From Wolbachia endosymbiont of Cylisticus convexus (GTDB lineage Bacteria; Pseudomonadota; Alphaproteobacteria; Rickettsiales; Anaplasmataceae), in the NCBI RefSeq assembly GCF_003344345.1, contig NZ_QPIP01000003.1:1-48395 (forward strand): a DNA stretch of 48,395 nucleotides. The letters run 5' to 3'. The translations under genes and the position numbers were made by a program. The notes below the pieces were generated by a model. The model did no database searches. It was not told the DNA's origin and was given only the letters and a program-made list of their open reading frames with translations. This document shows positions 9,372 to 18,987 of the stretch, one piece after another (the first letter of the stretch is position 1; the number at the start of each line of letters is the position of its first letter).

Positions 9372-10910
9372 TTAATCATTGGCTTCGTAGTACTTTTTAA
9401 CCAACTTATTAAGTAGCCTTACACCAAAACCTACTGCTCCTCTTGGACAAATGTCAGTACCTTTTTCGTGCCAAGCAGTGCCTGCGATATCTAAATGTGC
9501 CCAGCAAGTTTCATTCACAAAACGCTGTAAAAACTGTGCAGCCATTATGCTATCTCCACCAGAGCCTGCAGGAGCAATGTTTTGAACATCAGCAATCGGT
9601 GAATCAATAATTTTGTCATAAGTTTCATTCATAGGAAAACGCCATAACTTCTCACTTACTTCATTTCCTGCATCAATCAGACGGTTTGCTAATTCATCAT
9701 TATTTGAAAAAAGACCAGCATATTCGTTATTTCCAAGTGCAACCACTATAGCACCAGTTAAAGTTGCAAGATCAATCATAAATTTTGGTGAGAATCTGTC
9801 TTGCGTATACCATAAAGCATCTGCAAGTATGAGCCTTCCTTCTGCATCGGTGTTCAACACTTCTATCGTCTGTCCAGACATTGAAGTTACTACATCACTT
9901 GGTCTTTGAGCATTACCACCCACTGCATTTTCTGCAAGTGCGACCACGCCAATTGCATTTACTTTTGCTTTTCGTCCTGCTAAAGCATGCATCACCCCGA
10001 CCACAGTAGCAGAGCCTGCCATATCATATTTCATCGACTCCATACCACGTGAAGGTTTGAGCGATACTCCACCAGTGTCAAACGTTATACCTTTACCAAC
10101 AAAAGCAATTGGCTTTTGTTCTTTAGCAGCTCCATTCCATTTTATCACTACTAATTTTGGTTCTTTACTACTTCCTTGTGCAACTCCAAGCAAGGCTCCC
10201 ATTTTTTTCTCTTCCATCTGCTTTTTATCAAGCACCTCGATTTTAAGGCCAAGCTTAGTAAGTTCTTTTTTTATATGATCAGCATAGGATTCTGGATATA
10301 GAATGTTAGGAGGCTCTGTTATAAAAGAGCGCGCGAGGAATATACTCTCACCTTCTTGTCTTAAGTGCTCAAATGATCTTTCAACATTACTTAATTGCTC
10401 ATCTTTTACTAATACGGTAATCTCCTCCACCTCTGTAGTTTTCTCATCCTTTTTAGTTTTATACTTATCAAACTTAAAACTACGCAGAAATGCACCATAT
10501 GCAACATTTGCTACACTACCTTCGATTAAAACCGCTGCTTTCTTAATTTTTAATCTGCTTAGCTCACAATATATTTTACCACCAATATTTAATTCTTTAT
10601 TTTCATTCCATTCATCCTTCTTCCCAAGTCCAATAACTATGACATTTTTTTCTTCTGGCAAAGTAATAGAGAAAAATTCACCAAAACTTCCATTGAAATC
10701 GCTAAATTGCTTTATATTATCTATGATTTGTTTTCCTTGCAAAACCCCGCCATCATTTACGGTTTCGTTGTCCTCAAATAAACCCATTACTATTGTTTTA
10801 AAATTGGGCGAAATTTTAGAAATTGTTATTTTCATTGCTGGCATCTCCGTTGCAAATAATTGTAAACTGTACATAAAACATAGCAAAAACATCAGTAAGA
10901 TATTTTTCAT
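9372..10910 (-). CDS. pepA: leucyl aminopeptidase (M17), probably exported
   Basis: M17 metallopeptidase removing N-terminal residues from peptides. The metal and substrate region is intact: GKGITFDTGGVSLKPS with the catalytic Lys and Asp, KYDMAGSA, and the family signature NTDAEGRLILADAL. I chose ATG at 10908-10910 (512 residues) because AGGA sits five bases upstream. This start gives a signal-like N-terminus: MKN, a hydrophobic core (ILLMFLLCFMYSLQLF), then ATEMPA. The usual cytoplasmic form would start at MKITIS (10835), where I see no good ribosome-binding site. The enzyme is followed in the other direction by the exported dioxygenase-like gene, 60 bases upstream, so the two may be co-transcribed. 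Confidence 0.9.
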   Translation of the reverse strand: MKNILLMFLLCFMYSLQLFATEMPAMKITISKISPNFKTIVMGLFEDNETVNDGGVLQGKQIIDNIKQFSDFNGSFGEFFSITLPEEKNVIVIGLGKKDEWNENKELNIGGKIYCELSRLKIKKAAVLIEGSVANVAYGAFLRSFKFDKYKTKKDEKTTEVEEITVLVKDEQLSNVERSFEHLRQEGESIFLARSFITEPPNILYPESYADHIKKELTKLGLKIEVLDKKQMEEKKMGALLGVAQGSSKEPKLVVIKWNGAAKEQKPIAFVGKGITFDTGGVSLKPSRGMESMKYDMAGSATVVGVMHALAGRKAKVNAIGVVALAENAVGGNAQRPSDVVTSMSGQTIEVLNTDAEGRLILADALWYTQDRFSPKFMIDLATLTGAIVVALGNNEYAGLFSNNDELANRLIDAGNEVSEKLWRFPMNETYDKIIDSPIADVQNIAPAGSGGDSIMAAQFLQRFVNETCWAHLDIAGTAWHEKGTDICPRGAVGFGVRLLNKLVKKYYEAND

Positions 10911-10970
10911 ATACATCCTAAGTACAATAACACTCAAGTTTACTATGGACTCCCTTACATGCAAGGGTTT

Positions 10971-11612
10971 TTATCTTTTATTAGAGAACTTATTATATCC
11001 GCCCAAGGTAATGTTAAACGTATAGGTTTTTATGACCTGATCACTGTAAGTAAATGGTGTTATGAGAAGGCTTGCAAGCCCGTTACTAACAAAATCTTCA
11101 AGAACAGGATCAGCACAATTATCGCAATTATGGTCAGCAAAAAACATTTGCGTTGTGAATTCTGGAAAATCTGGATGTTGAACTAGAAAGTTAATATGTG
11201 GAGCTCTATCACCAATTTTACCAGGTGCTATCGTAATAAAATTATAATAGCCAAGATTATTCACTACAAACCTTCCTGATCCAGCAAAATTCGGATCATC
11301 CTCTATATTCTTATCGTAATGGTTCACGCCGCGTGAATTCGCGTGCCATATAGAAACTACAGCATTTTGTATTGGTAAACAGTTTATATCAGTAATTCTA
11401 CCCACTATGTGTATTAATTCTCCTGTTGCACTATTTGGAGAACCAGGTTTCCTTCTTAAATTGTTTGAAGAGCTAAAATTTTTTGGCCTTGCATCAAGGT
11501 CATATATTTCTGGAGTTTCAATGCAGTTGAGCAAAACAGGATCAGCTGCAAATAGCGGCAAACTGAATACCGTTTGTACTAAAAGCGCTAATAAGACATT
11601 TTTCACATTCAT
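10971..11612 (-). CDS. exported intradiol ring-cleavage dioxygenase family protein
   Basis: 213 residues. A clear signal peptide (MNVKNVLLALLVQTVFSLPLFA, cut before ADP) sends it to the periplasm or beyond. The body has the intradiol dioxygenase beta-sandwich motifs: HIVGRITDINCLPIQNAVVSIWHAN (68-92), GVNHYD (Tyr99), LGYYNFITIAPG (Tyr122/123), and RAPHINFLV (136-144). Classical enzymes use two Tyr and two His to bind Fe(III), with the two His in an HxH motif. Here the second is Asn141 (HIN). His146 or His161 could substitute, or the enzyme may not cleave catechols. Family assignment is strong; activity is uncertain. It lies upstream of pepA on the same strand. Confidence 0.8.
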   Translation of the reverse strand: MNVKNVLLALLVQTVFSLPLFAADPVLLNCIETPEIYDLDARPKNFSSSNNLRRKPGSPNSATGELIHIVGRITDINCLPIQNAVVSIWHANSRGVNHYDKNIEDDPNFAGSGRFVVNNLGYYNFITIAPGKIGDRAPHINFLVQHPDFPEFTTQMFFADHNCDNCADPVLEDFVSNGLASLLITPFTYSDQVIKTYTFNITLGGYNKFSNKR

Positions 11613-11780
11613 TTCATTTATAATGCTTTTATTCAGATTGTAGCAGCTTTTTTCTTTTGTTTAAAGATAAGACTTCCTTTGGAACCGCTTTATTTCAGTG
11701 CATGAGCTGGTCTTTTTCGGATCTTAGCGCTGTCTGCACGAACGTCTAGCTTAGGGGTAAGAAAAATTAGGGCCCGCAAA

Positions 11781-13286
11781 TTAATCCAAACACATAAGTG
11801 TAGTGTTACCACCGAATGCTGTAGTGTTAACACTTACAACTTTTTCTGTAGAAAAACGCTGTAAATAATGAGGACCACCAGCTTTTGGCCCAGTGCCAGA
11901 TAGTCCCCTACCACCAAATGGTTGTATCCCAACTGCTGCACCTATCTGGTTACGGTTGATGTAGACATTTCCAACTGATATTTTTTTACTTATAGTGTCA
12001 ATTTGACTTTGTATACGACTCTGCAAAGAAAACGTGAGCCCATATCCTGTATTGTTTATATCACTTATAACTTCATTTAATTGTGACTTGTTAAAACGTA
12101 TGATATGTAAAATAGGACCAAATACTTCTTGCTTTAATTGCGAAATTTTTTGTATCTCATAAACATATGGAGGAAAGAAATAACCATTATGAGAATTTGT
12201 ATCCATGGGTACTTTAAATAACAGATTTGAATCTTCGTCCTCTGACATTTTTTGCGTATGTTGAATGAGCATATCGATAGATGCTTTGTCAATTATTGGA
12301 CCAATATCAGTGCTAAGTTGTATTGGATCACCAATCTTTAGTTCTTGCGCCGCACCGCATATCATTCTTATCTGTTTTTCTGCTATATCTTCTTGAATAA
12401 ATAGCACTCTAAGTGCAGAACAGCGTTGGCCGGCGCTGCGAAACGCAGAAAGCACAACATCTGTAGTCACTTGCTCTAAGAGAGCAGAACTATCAACAAT
12501 CATAGTATTTAATCCGCCAGTTTCAGCGATAAGTGGCACAATAGGACCGTCCCTGCCAGCAAGGATTCTATTAATTATTTGAGCGATTTGTGTTGAACCA
12601 GTAAAAGCTACACCAGAGATTCTGTTATTTGGCACTAATGTTTTGCCTAAATACCAACCATCCCCTGGAATAAGGTGCAGTACATTTTTTGGTATCCCAG
12701 CTTCGTGTAGTATCTTAACAGCTTCATAGGCAATAATCGGCGTTTGTTCTGCTGGCTTTGCCAGCACTGCATTACCTGCTGCAAGTGCAGCTGAAACCTG
12801 CCCAATGAAGATAGCGAGCGGAAAATTCCACGGTGATATGCATAAGAAAACTCCTCTGCCTTCAAAAAAGATGAAGTTATCTTCACAAGTTGGACCTGGC
12901 AATTTTTTCCAGTCATTCAGTTCATTTTTTGCTATCGTTGCATAATAGCGCAAAAAGTCGATTGCCTCTCTTACTTCTGCTATTGCATCGGATAAAATTT
13001 TTCCTGCTTCTACGATTAGAATGTAAACCAACTCTTTCATCCTTTCTTCAAGCAAATCTGCAGCTTTTTCAAGGCATTTAGCGCGCTCTTCTGCTGAAAC
13101 ATTCTGCCACTTAGTAAAAGCACTATGTGCTATTTCAAGAGCGTTTAAAGCCTGATCGCTTGTTGCACTTGACACTTCCCCAATTACATTTTCTAAATGT
13201 GCAGGATTTACTACTTCAGTAAATTTGGCATCATCAAAAAGTGACTGTCCGTCAATTATTGGTCCAACTTGCCATTTTTTTTTCAT
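11781..13286 (-). CDS. putA: PutA C-terminal half: P5C dehydrogenase
   Basis: The aldehyde dehydrogenase half of bifunctional proline-utilisation protein PutA, oxidising glutamate semialdehyde (P5C) to glutamate with NAD. Seen are SPWNFPLAIF (151-160), FTGSTQIA (228-235), the general base Glu255 in AETGG, and the nucleophile Cys289 in SAGQRCSALRV. It ends with the usual C-terminal PFGGRGLSGTGPKAGG loop. This frame opens only at an ATG inside the end of the proline dehydrogenase frame (35-base overlap). Removing one A from the A9 run joins it in frame to the upstream half. So this is probably one gene broken by a +1 homopolymer change rather than a natural second gene. Confidence 0.92.
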   Translation of the reverse strand: MKKKWQVGPIIDGQSLFDDAKFTEVVNPAHLENVIGEVSSATSDQALNALEIAHSAFTKWQNVSAEERAKCLEKAADLLEERMKELVYILIVEAGKILSDAIAEVREAIDFLRYYATIAKNELNDWKKLPGPTCEDNFIFFEGRGVFLCISPWNFPLAIFIGQVSAALAAGNAVLAKPAEQTPIIAYEAVKILHEAGIPKNVLHLIPGDGWYLGKTLVPNNRISGVAFTGSTQIAQIINRILAGRDGPIVPLIAETGGLNTMIVDSSALLEQVTTDVVLSAFRSAGQRCSALRVLFIQEDIAEKQIRMICGAAQELKIGDPIQLSTDIGPIIDKASIDMLIQHTQKMSEDEDSNLLFKVPMDTNSHNGYFFPPYVYEIQKISQLKQEVFGPILHIIRFNKSQLNEVISDINNTGYGLTFSLQSRIQSQIDTISKKISVGNVYINRNQIGAAVGIQPFGGRGLSGTGPKAGGPHYLQRFSTEKVVSVNTTAFGGNTTLMCLD

Positions 13287-14922
13287 TAAAGCTCTTTATA
13301 TCATCTGCAAATTGTGAAACTATCACCGAGTCACTAATATCCATTCCCAAGGAATTTTTTCTTTCCTCTCCAAAAATATCTTGTGGCAATGGAATGTTTT
13401 GATGAGGTTCATACTCCAACCTTTTAGCTTTTTCTGATGGATCTGAAACTAACTCTTCAGTTTCAACATTAGGATCATTTATTTGATTAACAAATGAACT
13501 ATTAGCTCCATTTTCAAGAAGACGTCTAATAAGGTATGGTAGTAGGTCACTGTGTTTACCAACTGGTGCATATATACGACAACTGATGCTTGTTGCAAGT
13601 TCTGACGTTGCATAATCATATAAATCCTTACCCATTCCGTGTAAGCGCTGAAACTCAAATCCAGGATGATCTTTGTCAGCAAGCTCTATTATAGTAGCAA
13701 AAGTATAGGCATTATGAGTTCCAAAGCATGGGTAAAAGTGATTTACTTTGCTTAAAAGCTTCTGTGCACACGCAAGGTAGCATACATCAGTATAGCTTTT
13801 TCTTGTAAATATTGAATAACCACTTAACCCTAGCTCTTGTGCACGCTTAATTTCTGAGTCCCAATATATACCCTTCACAAGCCTCACCATAATTTTGTGC
13901 TTTGATCGGATAGCAACATCCTCAACAAAATCAAGCACAGATAAAGCACGTTTTTGATACGCTTGCACAGCCAAGCCAAGCCCTTCCCACTGGGAAAGTG
14001 ACTCATCAAGACGCAATTGCTCGAATAAAACTAGTGACATCTCAAGTCTTTCTGATTCTTCTGCATCTATGCATAATGAAATGTTGTATTTTTTTGCTTC
14101 ATGACAAAGTTCCAGCAATTTAGCTCTCAACTCTTCAGCTATATTATCGAATTGGCTGAATTCATAACGTGGATGTAACGCAGATAATTTGATTGAAATT
14201 CCATGCGATTTAAAACAATCACCTATATCAGTGGATTCACCTATAGCTTTTATTGAATGCATATATGAATTAAAATACTCTTCCGCATCCTCAGCTGTGT
14301 GAGCAGCTTCGCCAAGCATATCAAAAGAGCATAAGAATTTGCTATTATCATTTGATTTTACATTTTCCAGTGCTTTCTCTATAGTCTCTCCAATAACAAA
14401 ATGCTTACCAAGCATTAACATTGCTTGTTTCACTGCTTTGCGAATGATTGGCTCTCCTAAATTTTTCAGCAATCTAGAAATTGCGTAATAGAATTTTGGA
14501 TCTCTTTCATTACTCCTTAATATACTACTTCCTATCATTAAACTCCACGTGGAAGCATTGACGAACAATGAAGAAGAATGTCCTAAATATCTACTCCATT
14601 CTTGATTGGCAATTTTATCTTTGATTAGCTCGTCTATTGTATAATCATCTGGTATTCTAAGTAGTGACTCAGCAAGACACATAAGTGCTATTCCTTCGTC
14701 GTTGGAAAGCGAGTATTGCTGCATGAAAGAATCTATGACATCTAATTTGTTGCCTTTAATCTTTTCAATAACTTGTTTTGCTATATTATAAATTCTATTT
14801 TTTGAATCAGCCGAAAGCTCTGTGTTTTCTACAAGGCGACGTACATAACTTTTCTCATCAGTACGATAAAATCCTTGTAAACGTTTTCTCAATTCGTTAG
14901 GTTCTTGTATAGAGGTAATCAT
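13252..14922 (-). CDS. putA: PutA N-terminal half: proline dehydrogenase
   Basis: The FAD-dependent proline dehydrogenase half of PutA (556 residues), oxidising proline to P5C and passing electrons to quinone. The beta-barrel motifs are present: ISIKLSALHPRYE, IDAEESERLEMSL, GLGLAVQAYQKRA, VRLVKGIYWDSEIKRAQ, FGTHNAYT, and EFQRLHGMG. The frame ends in 13 residues after the linker, with KKMASWTNN replacing what should read KKWQVGPII. The cause is the nine-A run (plus-strand T 13275-13283); with eight A the frame runs straight into the dehydrogenase half to give a protein of about 1,045 residues. Enzyme motifs in both halves are intact, so the break looks recent or is bypassed. Confidence 0.92.
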   Translation of the reverse strand: MITSIQEPNELRKRLQGFYRTDEKSYVRRLVENTELSADSKNRIYNIAKQVIEKIKGNKLDVIDSFMQQYSLSNDEGIALMCLAESLLRIPDDYTIDELIKDKIANQEWSRYLGHSSSLFVNASTWSLMIGSSILRSNERDPKFYYAISRLLKNLGEPIIRKAVKQAMLMLGKHFVIGETIEKALENVKSNDNSKFLCSFDMLGEAAHTAEDAEEYFNSYMHSIKAIGESTDIGDCFKSHGISIKLSALHPRYEFSQFDNIAEELRAKLLELCHEAKKYNISLCIDAEESERLEMSLVLFEQLRLDESLSQWEGLGLAVQAYQKRALSVLDFVEDVAIRSKHKIMVRLVKGIYWDSEIKRAQELGLSGYSIFTRKSYTDVCYLACAQKLLSKVNHFYPCFGTHNAYTFATIIELADKDHPGFEFQRLHGMGKDLYDYATSELATSISCRIYAPVGKHSDLLPYLIRRLLENGANSSFVNQINDPNVETEELVSDPSEKAKRLEYEPHQNIPLPQDIFGEERKNSLGMDISDSVIVSQFADDIKSFNEKKMASWTNN

Positions 14923-15054
14923 ATATAATTATCTGCAAAACACTCTGTTACCGTATGTAAGGTAAAATTATATCATAACTTTGCATAGAGCAAATCATTA
15001 TTTATGAAGGGACCAGGGCTGGCTAAAAGAAGTCCATGTAATAACTTCACTAAA

Positions 15055-17640
15055 TCAAAAGGATTGTGCAAGTATGTAACTCAACACTCCACCACACATC
15101 AAGTATTTAATCTCAGTTGCGGTTTGTACACAGCATTTGAGTTGAATTGATTGCTTTGAATTATCCTTTCTCTTGATGATGCATTCTAGATTTCCACCTG
15201 GCACTATTTCACCTTTTATGCTTATTACCTCGCTACCATCAAATATCTTTCTAGTTATTCCATTTTGGAATGTAAGTGGAAGAACACCCATGCCAACTAA
15301 GTTGGACCTATGTATACGCTCAAAGCTTTCTGCAATTACAACCTTAATCCCCAACAATAAAGTACCCTTTGCTGCCCAATCCCTACTTGAACCTGTGCCA
15401 TATTCCTTTCCTGCCACAATGATGAGAGCTTCCTTGTAGCACATCGCTGCATCAAAAATCGACATAATTTCTTGAGAAGGAATATATTTTGTATAGCCGC
15501 CTTCGATGCTTACCATTTCATTTTTTATTCTAATGTTAGCAAAAGTGCCACGCATCATTACATTGTGGTTACCACGGCGAGATCCATATGAATTAAAGTC
15601 CTGTGGTTCAATTCCAAGCCCCTTTAAATATAGGCCAGCAGGACTATTTGAGGCAATATTTCCTGCAGGGGAAATGTGATCAGTAGTTACGCTATCGCCA
15701 AACATCGCCAATACTTGTGCACCCTTTATATCGATTTTATTATTTTTAGGTGATAAATTATCAAAATAAGGCGGATTTTGTATGTAAGTGCTGTTTGCAT
15801 CCCAATTATAGATTTCACTTTTTTCACACTTTATCTTTTGCCAATGTTCATCACCAGAAAAAACATCCTTATACTTTTGTATGAACATCTCACGTGTTAC
15901 CACATTTTTAACACAATCTTCGATTTCATTGTTTGTTGGCCATATATCTTTGAGATAGACATTATTTCCATTCTTATCTGTGCATATTGAATCTTTTGTC
16001 AGATCAATTTGCACAGTACCAGCAAGCGCATATACAATAACAAGTGGCGGAGATGCCAAGTAATTAGCTTTGACTAATGGATGAATTCTTCCTTCAAAGT
16101 TACGATTGCCAGATAAAACTGCAGCAACAGTTAGGTTTTTATTTTTAATATCATCTTCTATATCACTATTAAGTGGACCAGAATTCCCAATGCAAGTTGT
16201 GCAGCCATATCCAACTAAATTAAAGCCCAAAGCATTTAGATCTACCTGCAATCCAGACTTTTCTAAATATTCTGTTACAACTTGTGACCCTGGAGCAAGA
16301 GAAGTTTTAACCCAAGGCTTTGATTTTAATCCAAGTTTAATTGCATTATGAGCTACAAGGCCAGCAGCAATCATCACGCTTGGGTTTGAAGTATTGGTGC
16401 AGCTTGTTATCGCTGCAATAACTACGCTTCCATCTTGGAATTCATCGCTTTCCTTTGACTCATTAACTGGAAACGATTTAGAAAAAGATTCTGCCACTTG
16501 TGAAAGAAAAACTTTATCTTGCGGTCTTTTTGGACCAGCCATTACTGGCTTCACACTCAATAAATTAAGTTCCAATGTATCAAAGAATGCTAATTCGTTG
16601 TTGCTACGCCACAGCCCTTGCTCTTTTGCATAAATTTCAACCAATTTAACCAACTCTTTTGGCCTTCCGGTTAAGTTTAAATAATCTAGTGTCTTCTGAT
16701 CAATTGGGAAAAATCCACAAGTTGCACCATATTCTGGGGCCATGTTAGCTATAGTTGCCCTATCTGCCAAAGATAAACAATCTAACCCATCACCATAAAA
16801 CTCCACAAATCTGCCAACAACGCCTTTTGTTCTTAGGATATTGGTAACCGTCAGCACTAAATCAGTCGCAGTTACTCCTTCCGGCAATCTGCCAATTAAT
16901 TTAAATCCAACTACTTCTGGAATCACCATACTAATTGGTTGACCAAGCATCACAGACTCAGCTTCTATGCCTCCAACACCCCAACCAAGGACTGATAACC
17001 CGTTAATCATTGTAGTGTGACTGTCAGTACCAACTAAAGTATCAGGATATATGACCCCTTCATTATTACACACAACTTGCGCTAAATACTCAAGGTTTAC
17101 TTGATGGCAAATTCCAGTACCTGGCGGTACTACTCTAAAATTTGTGAAGGATGATTCTCCCCACTTTAAGAATTGATATCTCTCCAAATTTCTTTTTACT
17201 TCTAGCTCAACATTCTTACTGAATGCGGAAGTGCTTCCATAACTATCTACTTGAACAGAATGGTCAATCACAAGATCAACCGGTACAGATGGGTTTATGT
17301 TACTCGGGCTTCCTCCATTTTGCTTTACATAGCTCCGCATAGAAGCTAAATCGACGACAGCAGGAACCCCTGTAAAATCTTGCATCAACACCCTTGCTGG
17401 TTTATAGCTAATTTCGTGATTAGTGTGTTTATTGACGCAGTCTGCTAGTACTCTTATGTCATCCAGCTTTACGTTTACTCCATCTTCATTGCGCAATAAA
17501 TTTTCAAGCAATACCTTGAGTGAGCAAGGCAATTTGGTTAAATCTATTCCTAAGAATTTACCAGCGCTACTTAGGCTAAAGTAGCTATATGACTTTCTAT
17601 CAACATTTAAAGTCGTTTTTGCATTTAAAGAATTGTTCAT
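15055..17640 (-). CDS. acnA: aconitate hydratase A
   Basis: TCA-cycle enzyme interconverting citrate and isocitrate (861 residues, slightly shorter than the usual 890). The 4Fe-4S cysteines are Cys414 in TSCTNTSNP and Cys480/Cys483 in GYGCTTCIGNSGPL. Substrate-binding stretches DLVIDHSVQVD and GTDSHTTMINGL are present. The C-terminal swivel domain has GDSVTTDHISPAG, YGSRRGNH, and GKEYGTGSSRDWAAKG. The secB stop is only six bases upstream of the acnA start codon, so the two are probably transcribed together. All key residues are retained. Confidence 0.97.
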   Translation of the reverse strand: MNNSLNAKTTLNVDRKSYSYFSLSSAGKFLGIDLTKLPCSLKVLLENLLRNEDGVNVKLDDIRVLADCVNKHTNHEISYKPARVLMQDFTGVPAVVDLASMRSYVKQNGGSPSNINPSVPVDLVIDHSVQVDSYGSTSAFSKNVELEVKRNLERYQFLKWGESSFTNFRVVPPGTGICHQVNLEYLAQVVCNNEGVIYPDTLVGTDSHTTMINGLSVLGWGVGGIEAESVMLGQPISMVIPEVVGFKLIGRLPEGVTATDLVLTVTNILRTKGVVGRFVEFYGDGLDCLSLADRATIANMAPEYGATCGFFPIDQKTLDYLNLTGRPKELVKLVEIYAKEQGLWRSNNELAFFDTLELNLLSVKPVMAGPKRPQDKVFLSQVAESFSKSFPVNESKESDEFQDGSVVIAAITSCTNTSNPSVMIAAGLVAHNAIKLGLKSKPWVKTSLAPGSQVVTEYLEKSGLQVDLNALGFNLVGYGCTTCIGNSGPLNSDIEDDIKNKNLTVAAVLSGNRNFEGRIHPLVKANYLASPPLVIVYALAGTVQIDLTKDSICTDKNGNNVYLKDIWPTNNEIEDCVKNVVTREMFIQKYKDVFSGDEHWQKIKCEKSEIYNWDANSTYIQNPPYFDNLSPKNNKIDIKGAQVLAMFGDSVTTDHISPAGNIASNSPAGLYLKGLGIEPQDFNSYGSRRGNHNVMMRGTFANIRIKNEMVSIEGGYTKYIPSQEIMSIFDAAMCYKEALIIVAGKEYGTGSSRDWAAKGTLLLGIKVVIAESFERIHRSNLVGMGVLPLTFQNGITRKIFDGSEVISIKGEIVPGGNLECIIKRKDNSKQSIQLKCCVQTATEIKYLMCGGVLSYILAQSF

Positions 17641-17646
17641 CCTGTA

Positions 17647-18150
17647 CTAGTTAAAATTGGAATTGCTAGCATTACTTTTTTGTTGTTGACTTTGTTGCCG
17701 ATACATAGTTTCAAAATCTATAGGATCTAGCATAAGTGGAGGAAATCCACCACTACTTGTAGCTCTTGCGATTATTTCTCTTGCAAAAGGGAAAAGAAAA
17801 GTAGGTCCGCCAATAAACAAAGCTTGTCTAACCTCTTCCTTACCCAGCTCTTTCAAATTTTCTATTGAAAAAATACCGCAATACTTTACCTCACAAATGA
17901 AAGCTATACCATCTTTCACATCTTCATCTTTTATCGTTGCTTTGGCTTCTATATGCAAAGTAATTTCATGAAAAGGCTTTTCTTCATTTATTTCTTTTTT
18001 GTTTTCTGTGCCTTCTAATTTTGCTGAATTAATATTAACCATTACATTAATATCGGGAGCTTTACTAGAAGGAAGGAATGGCGAATTTGGATTCTCAAAC
18101 GAAAAATCTTTGACATACTGACCATGAATTTTCATTTTATGTTGTAACAT
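17647..18150 (-). CDS. secB: protein-export chaperone SecB
   Basis: A tetrameric cytoplasmic chaperone that keeps preproteins unfolded and hands them to SecA. 167 residues, with typical motifs: YVKDFSFENPNSP near the start, the acidic ICEVKYCGIF strand, and the C-terminal LFPFAREIIARATSSGGFPPLMLDPIDFE. The C-terminal tail is rich in Gln and Asn. It precedes acnA by six bases. The intergenic region to the divergent Tim44-like gene (18151-18314) must hold promoters for both directions; it is very AT-rich with several TATAAT-like boxes but no single one stands out. Confidence 0.95.
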   Translation of the reverse strand: MLQHKMKIHGQYVKDFSFENPNSPFLPSSKAPDINVMVNINSAKLEGTENKKEINEEKPFHEITLHIEAKATIKDEDVKDGIAFICEVKYCGIFSIENLKELGKEEVRQALFIGGPTFLFPFAREIIARATSSGGFPPLMLDPIDFETMYRQQSQQQKSNASNSNFN

Positions 18151-18314
18151 TTCTTACGTCTCCTTTAATTAAGTTGAGATGTTTAATACTTTCTTATATA
18201 ATATATTGATTTATAAACGAATAGCAAACTTGACTATAGGTGAATATGAAAAACATATTTTTATCAATAATTAATAATATTCAGATATTTTATATACCAA
18301 GGGGTTAAGCTATT

Positions 18315-18974
18315 ATGATAGAGCTTGCAATATATGCTTTACTAGCGGCGTTTATTTTTTCACGTTTGTATAATTCTTTAGGAAGGTCAGCTAACCTCAA
18401 TCTAAAAAAGCTAACTAGTGTATTGGATGTAAGTCAAAGTGGAGAAAACGTAGTAGAAAATATTGAGAATTACATTTACAGCAACAACAAAAGTTCAATA
18501 AAAGCTACTTATGAACAAATATTACAAAAAAATAAGGATTTCTCCATTTCCCATTTCATAGAAGGTTCAAGCATAGCTTTTGAATTAATAATCAAATGTT
18601 TTAACCAAGGAAATTTGTCCCAGTTAAAATCTCTTCTGGACAAAGATTTATATAACAACTTTGTGGACAAGATTAAACATCGTCAAGAGATACATGAGTC
18701 TATAATTGTTTCTATCGCTTCACAAAAGATCTTAGAAATAAAACTAGTAAAAAACGTAATATTTATTGCAGTATATTTCCTTTCAGAGCAAATTAACTTC
18801 GTTAAGAATAATGAAGGAGATGTCATATCAGGCAGTATGTCCACTATTAACAAAGTTGAGGATGTATGGCAATTCAAAAAAAATATTAATTCATCAGATC
18901 CAGCTTGGGTGCTTGTTTCTATTAACTACAAGAAGGCAAGTATTGATAAAAATTTAACAACAAACGATAAGTAA
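18315..18974 (+). CDS. Tim44-like domain membrane-anchored protein
   Basis: 219 residues. An N-terminal hydrophobic anchor (IELAIYALLAAFIFSRLY, 2-19) is followed by a region that fits the Tim44-like/TtuB-type fold: a helix SHFIEGSSIAFELIIKCFNQGN, then LKSLLDKDLYNNF, then strands ending in VEDVWQFKKNINSSDPAWVLVSI. Alphaproteobacteria carry such proteins, thought to be related to mitochondrial Tim44 of the import motor; a role at the inner membrane in protein handling is inference. It leads a plus-strand cluster with dnaQ (13 bases on) and a SCO1 gene. Confidence 0.8.
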   Translation: MIELAIYALLAAFIFSRLYNSLGRSANLNLKKLTSVLDVSQSGENVVENIENYIYSNNKSSIKATYEQILQKNKDFSISHFIEGSSIAFELIIKCFNQGNLSQLKSLLDKDLYNNFVDKIKHRQEIHESIIVSIASQKILEIKLVKNVIFIAVYFLSEQINFVKNNEGDVISGSMSTINKVEDVWQFKKNINSSDPAWVLVSINYKKASIDKNLTTNDK

Positions 18975-18987
18975 GGTTGTTGCATTG

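Noticed and set aside
10303..11025. 240-residue plus-strand frame
   Set aside because: It is the antisense shadow of pepA. Its Ser/Phe/Leu-rich text is typical of reversed coding sequence.
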